Below, one piece after another: positions 59,431 through 64,000 of a stretch of DNA of 64,000 nucleotides (position 1 is its first letter; every line of letters begins with the position of its first letter). The stretch is from Flavobacterium johnsoniae (GTDB lineage: Bacteria; Bacteroidota; Bacteroidia; Flavobacteriales; Flavobacteriaceae). The position numbers and the translations under genes were made by a program. The stretch lies in the NCBI RefSeq assembly GCF_030388325.1, contig NZ_CP103794.1, positions 2,976,001-3,040,000 of the forward strand. The letters are read 5' to 3'. The notes under the pieces were generated by a model, which saw only the letters and a program-made list of their open reading frames with translations, was not told the origin of the DNA and did not search any database.

Positions 59431-60570
59431 ATGAACTTATTCAACGTTTACCCATTATACGACATAACTCCAGTAAAAGCAGTAGATTGTACAATTTTTG
59501 ACGACAAAGGAGTAGAATATTTAGACTTATATAGCGGACATGGTGTGATTTCTATCGGACACACTCAACCAGATTATGTAGCAAAATTGAAGAATCAATT
59601 AGATCATTTAGGATTTTATTCGAATGCGATTCAGAATCCTTTGCAGGTTGAATTGGCACAGAAATTAGGAAAACTTTCTGGTCTTGAAGATTACGAATTG
59701 TTTTTATGCAGTTCTGGTGCTGAAGCCAACGAAAATGCTTTAAAACTAGCTTCTTTCCACAACGGAAAATCAAGAGTTGTAGCTTTTGATAATTCTTTCC
59801 ACGGAAGAACTTCTGCGGCGGTTGCTGTTACAGACAACAAAAAAATTGTTGCGCCAATAAATGCACAGCAAGAAGTTACATTTTTGCCTTTAAACCAAAT
59901 CGAATTAGTTGAAGCTGAATTGGCTAAAGGCGATGTTACAGCAGTAATTATTGAAGGAATTCAGGGAGTTGGAGGTTTAGATCAAGGAACAACAGAATTT
60001 TTTCAGGCTTTAGAAAAAGCATGTAAAAAACACGATGTTGTTTTAATTTTAGATGAAGTACAATCTGGATATGGAAGAAGCGGGAAATTTTTCGCTTTCC
60101 AACACCACGGAATCAACGCTGATATTATCTCCGTTGCAAAAGGAATGGGGAACGGATTTCCAGTTGGAGCTATTTTAATTTCTCCAAAATTCGAAGCAAG
60201 TTTCGGATTATTAGGAACAACTTTCGGCGGAAGCCATTTATCTTGTGCAGCAGGAATTGCAGTTTTAGATGTAATTGAAAAACTGGATTTACAAAAAAAT
60301 GTAAACGAAGTTTATGAATATTTCTTAGAAAAAATCAAAGAAGTTGAAGGCATTAAACAAGTAAAAGGAAAAGGATTAATGCTTGGAGTTGAGTTTGATT
60401 TTGATGTAGCGGCTTTAAGAAAGAAATTAATCATCGAAAAACACATTTTTACAGGAAGTGCCAACAATAAAAATCTATTAAGAATTTTACCGCCGCTTAC
60501 AGTGAAAAAAGCTGACATTGATACTTTTGTAAAAGCTTTAAAAGAAAGTTTAGAAGAATTAAAAAACTAA
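59431..60570 (+). CDS. argD: Acetylornithine (ornithine-type) aminotransferase
   Basis: A PLP-dependent class III aminotransferase of 379 residues that makes N-acetylornithine from the semialdehyde and glutamate. Motifs: SGAEANENALKLA, FHGRTSAAVAVT, the PLP-aspartate region LILDEVQSGYGRSGKFFAFQ, and the Schiff-base lysine in SVAKGMGNGFPVGA. Length is normal for ArgD. Ornithine aminotransferases look alike, but the argC/argF' neighbours favour ArgD. It is followed by a palindromic repeat. Confidence 0.93.
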   Translation: MNLFNVYPLYDITPVKAVDCTIFDDKGVEYLDLYSGHGVISIGHTQPDYVAKLKNQLDHLGFYSNAIQNPLQVELAQKLGKLSGLEDYELFLCSSGAEANENALKLASFHNGKSRVVAFDNSFHGRTSAAVAVTDNKKIVAPINAQQEVTFLPLNQIELVEAELAKGDVTAVIIEGIQGVGGLDQGTTEFFQALEKACKKHDVVLILDEVQSGYGRSGKFFAFQHHGINADIISVAKGMGNGFPVGAILISPKFEASFGLLGTTFGGSHLSCAAGIAVLDVIEKLDLQKNVNEVYEYFLEKIKEVEGIKQVKGKGLMLGVEFDFDVAALRKKLIIEKHIFTGSANNKNLLRILPPLTVKKADIDTFVKALKESLEELKN

Positions 60571-60580
60571 TTCTCAGCGT

Positions 60581-60615
60581 TAAACCTCACGGGTTTTTAA
60601 AATCCGTGAGGTTTA
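60581..60615. repeat. Palindromic repeat between argD and proA
   Basis: AAACCTCACGG (60583 on) and CCGTGAGGTTT (ending about 60614) pair around a T/A-rich centre. Palindromes of this type are dispersed in Flavobacterium genomes. It lies inside the operon and might act as a weak terminator or mRNA-stabilising hairpin. Confidence 0.75.
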
Positions 60616-60675
60616 AAATATAAGTTTCTACTACATAAAAGAAACATCCAAAAAACAACTAACCAACTACAAATT

Positions 60676-61869
60676 ATGAATCCATTATCAATTGAAAAAC
60701 GCAATCTCGTTCTGCGGACTATGGCGAAGCTGGTCGAACAGGATCGGAATCAGATTATCTTAACCAATCAGGAAGATCTTGCTGATTACGACGGCTCAGA
60801 TTTAGCGATGGAAGAACGCTTAAAAGTAGATGATAAAAAAGTCGACGAAATGATTTTATCATTAAACCAATTAGCTTCTCAGGAAGATCCCGTTGGCGTT
60901 GAGCGTTTTCATTTTACTCATGATAATGGAATAAAAGTGGTTAATAAAACGGCGGCTTTTGGAACGATTTTAATTATTTACGAATCTCGCCCTGATGTTA
61001 CAATAGAAGCGGGAGGAATTGCCTTTAAATCCGGAAATAAAATTTTATTAAAGGGAGGAAAAGAGTCTTTAAAATCAAATTTAAAAATCGTAAGTCTTTG
61101 GCATAAAGCTTTAGAAGAAAACGGAGTTTCAAAAGACTGGGTGGAATACCTGAATTATAACAGAACAGAAACTCAGGCATTTTTAGAAAAACCAACTCAA
61201 AAAGTCGATTTAATAGTTCCAAGAGGCGGAGAAAAATTAATTGAGTTTGTAAAAGCACACGCCACTTGTCCCGTAATAGTAAGCGGACGCGGCAATAATT
61301 TTGTTTACGTTCATAAAGATGCTGATACAGATTTAGCTTTAAAAGTAATTTTAAATGCTAAAACAGCCAAAATTTCAGCTTGTAATGCTTTAGATAAAGT
61401 TTTAATTGATTCGAAACTTCCAAATTTTGAAGGTTTTGTAGCAATGTTAATTGAAGCTTTAATTGAATCAAAAGTTGAAGTTATTGTAGATAAATCGTTA
61501 GAGTATTTCGAAAATACCAAGACAATCGAAAACGAAGATATTTGGTACGAAGAATTTCTGGATTATAAAATCGTAATAGGAACCATCGATTCTCAAGATC
61601 ACGCAATCGATATGATTAATAAATACTGTGGTGGACATTCTGCAGCAATTATTACAAGAGATAATGAAGTTGCACAGCAATTTATGGAATCGATAGATGC
61701 AGCAGCAGTTTACCAAAATGCATCAACTCGTTTTACAGACGGCGGACAATTTGGTCTTGGCGGAGAATTAGCGATAAGCACTGATAAATTGCATCAACGC
61801 GGTCCAATTGGTCTACAACATTTGGTAACTAACAAATGGTACGTTTACGGAGAAGGACAAATTAGATAG
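60676..61869 (+). CDS. proA: Glutamate-5-semialdehyde dehydrogenase
   Basis: Second enzyme of proline synthesis: reduces glutamyl 5-phosphate with NADPH. The 397 residues have FGTILIIYESRPDVTIEAGGIAFKSGNKILLKGGKES (key motifs YESRPDVT and KSGN), the DLIVPRGG segment, the catalytic cysteine in KISACNALDKVLID and NASTRFTDGGQFGLGGELAIST near the end. Length is slightly below the E. coli enzyme (417). It sits between argD and proB in the arginine operon. Confidence 0.95.
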   Translation: MNPLSIEKRNLVLRTMAKLVEQDRNQIILTNQEDLADYDGSDLAMEERLKVDDKKVDEMILSLNQLASQEDPVGVERFHFTHDNGIKVVNKTAAFGTILIIYESRPDVTIEAGGIAFKSGNKILLKGGKESLKSNLKIVSLWHKALEENGVSKDWVEYLNYNRTETQAFLEKPTQKVDLIVPRGGEKLIEFVKAHATCPVIVSGRGNNFVYVHKDADTDLALKVILNAKTAKISACNALDKVLIDSKLPNFEGFVAMLIEALIESKVEVIVDKSLEYFENTKTIENEDIWYEEFLDYKIVIGTIDSQDHAIDMINKYCGGHSAAIITRDNEVAQQFMESIDAAAVYQNASTRFTDGGQFGLGGELAISTDKLHQRGPIGLQHLVTNKWYVYGEGQIR

Positions 61870-62084
61870 TTAGACTTTTCTTAGATAGTTAGACTTCTTA
61901 GAATTTTAGATTGATGATTAACGATTTTAGATTTCAGATTATTGGAATTTGGTTCCGCTGCTTTGGGATAAAAAATGATATTTATTTAAAGATTTAGCTT
62001 TGCGAACTTAGCGTTTGTAGACACAAAGAATATAAAAAAACCTTGCGCACTTTGCGGTTAAAAAATCGCAACAAAACAACAACA
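61870..62084. repeat. Repeat-rich gap between proA and proB
   Basis: The 215 bases hold TTAGATAGTTAGACTT direct repeats, TTTTAGATT units like those near 41100, and a stretch (about 61990-62066) with TTTGCGAACTTAGCG and CTTGCGCACTTTGCGG-like elements that are dispersed in many Bacteroidota. No gene or clear promoter was seen. Confidence 0.5.
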
Positions 62085-62846
62085 ATGAGCAAAAAAAGGA
62101 TTTTATTAAAAATAGGAAGTAATACTTTAACCAAAGAAACCAATCATATTTCGCGGGGAAAGATTGAAGACCTTGGAGTTCAGATTGCGGCTCTAAACGA
62201 TGAATATGAGTTTATCATAGTAAGTTCAGGAGCAATTGCGGCAGCAAAACAATTTGTAAAACTGGATAATCAAGACAAAGATGTTTTTGTAAAACAAGCT
62301 TTGGCTTCAATCGGACAGCCACATTTAATGCGGATTTACAATGAAAATTTTAAGGATTTAGGATTAAATACTTCGCAGTGTTTACTTTCTTATTCTGATT
62401 TCGAAAAAGAGCAGACCAAAAAGAACATTGTGAATACTATTAATGTATTAGTTAAAAACAATTACATTCCGATTATTAATGAAAATGATACCGTTGCCAC
62501 AGATGAGATTCGGTTTGGAGATAATGACAAATTAGCGGCTTTAACGGCTGTTCTTTTAAATGTTGATATTCTGATTATTGCAACCAATACTAACGGAATT
62601 TACACCAAAGAATCAATTCATAATGAAGTTCCGGAAACAATAAAATTGGTAAATGATTTAAAAACGCTGGAAAAAGAAATCGGCGAATCAAAATCATCAC
62701 ACGGAACAGGAGGAATGCAGTCTAAAATAGAAGCAGCAGCAATTTCAAAAGCAGCAAATATAGAAACTTGGATTGTCAATGGATTGAATGATAATTTTAT
62801 TTTAAAGGCGTTGAAGGACGAGATTGCGTTTACCAAGATTGTGTGA
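62085..62846 (+). CDS. proB: Glutamate 5-kinase (short form without PUA domain)
   Basis: First enzyme of proline synthesis: phosphorylates glutamate. The start at ATG 62085 (MSKKRILLKIGSNTL) gives 253 residues and the standard amino-acid-kinase N terminus. Motifs: IVSSGAIAAAKQF, QALASIGQPHLM, IPIINENDTVATDEIRFGDNDKLAAL and GTGGMQSKIEAA. The protein stops after the kinase domain and lacks the C-terminal PUA domain of E. coli ProB (367 residues), as in other Bacteroidota. ProA lies upstream past a repeat-rich gap. Confidence 0.94.
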   Translation: MSKKRILLKIGSNTLTKETNHISRGKIEDLGVQIAALNDEYEFIIVSSGAIAAAKQFVKLDNQDKDVFVKQALASIGQPHLMRIYNENFKDLGLNTSQCLLSYSDFEKEQTKKNIVNTINVLVKNNYIPIINENDTVATDEIRFGDNDKLAALTAVLLNVDILIIATNTNGIYTKESIHNEVPETIKLVNDLKTLEKEIGESKSSHGTGGMQSKIEAAAISKAANIETWIVNGLNDNFILKALKDEIAFTKIV

Positions 62847-62852
62847 TATTGA

Positions 62853-62904
62853 ACGTGGATGAAACGGATTCGCTATCGCGAAGGCGCTGATTTAAACTGA
62901 TTTT
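62853..62904. repeat. Left inverted repeat of the GxxExxY cassette
   Basis: The core 62857-62883 (from GGATGAAACGG to TATCGCGAAG) is a perfect inverted copy of 63363-63389. The match extends imperfectly inward and outward to about 50 bases. Confidence 0.85.
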
Positions 62905-62951
62905 ATATTTATTTTAATTTTATGTAGTATATTTCATTCGAATTTGTTTTT

Positions 62952-63341
62952 ATGGAATTATTACATCGAGAGTTAACTGAAATCATTATTAAAACTTTTT
63001 ATGAAGTATATAATGAATTAGGACATGGATTTTTAGAAAGAGTTTATCAAAATTCCTTGTATTTGGAATTGAAAAATAAAGGTTTGTATGTTGAAGCTCA
63101 GAAGAAAATTAAAGTTTATTATAAAGGAATAGAAGTTGGAGAATATTACGCAGATTTAGTAGTTGAAGATTTAATTATTTTAGAACTAAAAGCTGCTAAT
63201 TGCATAGTAATAGAATTTGAAAACCAAATTTTAAATTATTTAAAAGGCACAAACTGTGAAGTAGGTTTGCTTCTAAATTTTGGAACAAAACCAGAATTTA
63301 GACGAAAAGTATTTGAAAACAGTAGAAAAATAAGAATATAA
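62952..63341 (+). CDS. GxxExxY family protein (PD-(D/E)xK nuclease-like)
   Basis: A 129-residue protein. The name-giving motif is G26-x-x-E29-x-x-Y32 in LGHGFLERVYQNSL. Further on, D68 in YYADLVV and E78-x-K80 in ILELKAAN have the spacing of a PD-(D/E)xK nuclease site, so a nuclease fold is plausible; no activity is known to me. The gene is alien to the operon: it stands between proB and argF', framed on both sides by long inverted repeats, in the same direction as the operon. It is probably an inserted cassette. Confidence 0.88.
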   Translation: MELLHRELTEIIIKTFYEVYNELGHGFLERVYQNSLYLELKNKGLYVEAQKKIKVYYKGIEVGEYYADLVVEDLIILELKAANCIVIEFENQILNYLKGTNCEVGLLLNFGTKPEFRRKVFENSRKIRI

Positions 63342-63393
63342 AAAATCCGCGTTAATCTGCGTCTTCGCGATAGCGAATCCGTTTCATCCGCGT
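63341..63393. repeat. Right inverted repeat of the GxxExxY cassette
   Basis: The core 63363-63389 (from CTTCGCGATA to GTTTCATCC) mirrors 62857-62883 without mismatch over 27 bases, and the inner flank (from AAAAATCCGC) mirrors the left element with several mismatches. Confidence 0.85.
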
Positions 63394-63432
63394 CTAATTT
63401 TTACAAACCAATAAGAAACAAAGAAAAAAACA

Positions 63433-64000
63433 ATGAACTACATCTCAATAAAAGACATCAACTCTTTATCAAAATGGGTGAAACAAGCGATTAAAATCAA
63501 AAAAAATCCACTTAAAAATCAAAGTTTAGGAAAGAATAAAACTCTTGGAATGTTATTCTTCAACCCGAGTTTAAGAACGCGTTTGAGTACTCAAAAAGCG
63601 GCTTTAAATTTAGGAATGAACGTTATGGTAATGAATTTTACCAATGAAGGCTGGACATTAGAGTTTGAAGATGGAGCTGTAATGAATTCTGGCGCTTCAG
63701 AGCATATCAAAGAAGCAGCAGAAGTAGTTTCTCAATATTGTGATATCATCGCTATTCGTGCTTTTGCAGGTTTGGTTGATAAAGAAAAAGATTATCAAGA
63801 AACTGTTATTTCAGGATTCTTGAAATATGCAACAGTGCCAATTGTAAATATGGAAAGTGCTATTCGTCATCCATTACAATCATTGGCAGACGCAATTACA
63901 ATGGAAGAATTCAAGCCTAGACATAAAGATAAACCAAAAGTGGTTCTTTCTTGGGCGCCGCACCCCAAAGCTTTGCCTCAGGCAGTTGCAAATTCTTTCG
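63433..64000 (+). CDS. argF': N-acyl-ornithine carbamoyltransferase ArgF' (3' end outside window)
   Basis: Transfers a carbamoyl group to N-acetyl- or N-succinylornithine in the arginine pathway. 189 residues are visible from ATG 63433 (MNYISIKDINSLSKWVKQAI). The carbamoyl-phosphate site is FFNPSLRTRLSTQ (SxRTR at 46-50), followed by W74 in NEGWTLEF, HPLQSLADAIT and the HPKALPQAVANSF motif that marks the acetyl/succinyl-ornithine type and is absent from ordinary ArgF. Glu90 stands before HIKEAA, where family members differ between acetyl and succinyl specificity. The gene runs off the window. Confidence 0.92.
   Translation, partial: MNYISIKDINSLSKWVKQAIKIKKNPLKNQSLGKNKTLGMLFFNPSLRTRLSTQKAALNLGMNVMVMNFTNEGWTLEFEDGAVMNSGASEHIKEAAEVVSQYCDIIAIRAFAGLVDKEKDYQETVISGFLKYATVPIVNMESAIRHPLQSLADAITMEEFKPRHKDKPKVVLSWAPHPKALPQAVANSF

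Overview
The window is a stretch of an AT-rich Bacteroidota chromosome, most likely a Flavobacterium of the F. johnsoniae type. The evidence is the protein families (SprF-type and gliding-type CTD proteins of the type IX secretion system, DUF4835, FabV, a subclass B1 metallo-beta-lactamase of the JOHN/IND kind, an ArgF'-type carbamoyltransferase) and the promoters, which follow the Bacteroidota pattern TTG-N19-TAnnTTTG and not the E. coli one. No tRNA, rRNA, CRISPR array, prophage or insertion sequence was seen.

Layout. 1-6.2 kb: the end of a DUF2147 gene, a B1 metallo-beta-lactamase, priA, a convergent LytTR regulator, the rpsF-rpsR-rplI ribosomal operon and a DUF6495-like gene. 6.2-19.5 kb: a 1.1 kb gene-free stretch followed by a surface-adhesin locus. 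It holds a giant repeat protein of about 3,000 residues with a type IX sorting domain, whose frame is broken once near 7557, then a PorP/SprF partner and an OmpA/PD40 protein. 19.5-36.4 kb: housekeeping genes (ligA, a split 5'-nucleotidase pair, dapA, bamD, omega, coaBC, DUF4835, recN, fabV, a glycosyltransferase, coaE and a two-component pair). 36.4-40.2 kb: a likely ribosome-repair operon with rtcB, a zinc-ribbon protein, the release-factor homologue prfH and a lysine-tailed TPR protein, preceded by a tiny ORF and a strong terminator. 40.2-55.9 kb: mostly minus-strand genes (acyl-ACP thioesterase, miaA, an ion channel with a zinc ribbon, a DnaQ/GIY-YIG protein, YggS, a 3-hydroxyacyl-CoA dehydrogenase, an Idh/MocA oxidoreductase, an HTH-Fic protein, smpB, a GNAT protein, an aldose epimerase) with pcm, a VF530 gene and an M1 peptidase on the plus strand.

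55.9-64 kb: an arginine/proline biosynthesis operon (GNAT acetyltransferase, argG, argC, argD, proA, proB, argF' running off the edge). It begins with a 28-codon leader ORF that carries two Arg and two Pro codons within twelve residues and overlaps possible alternative RNA pairings. This is the most attractive candidate for an undescribed control system here. A second candidate sits inside the operon: a GxxExxY gene with a PD-(D/E)xK-like motif, framed by long inverted repeats and looking like an inserted cassette. Short palindromic intergenic repeats occur at several other places (40.2, 42.1, 59.3, 60.6 and 61.9 kb).
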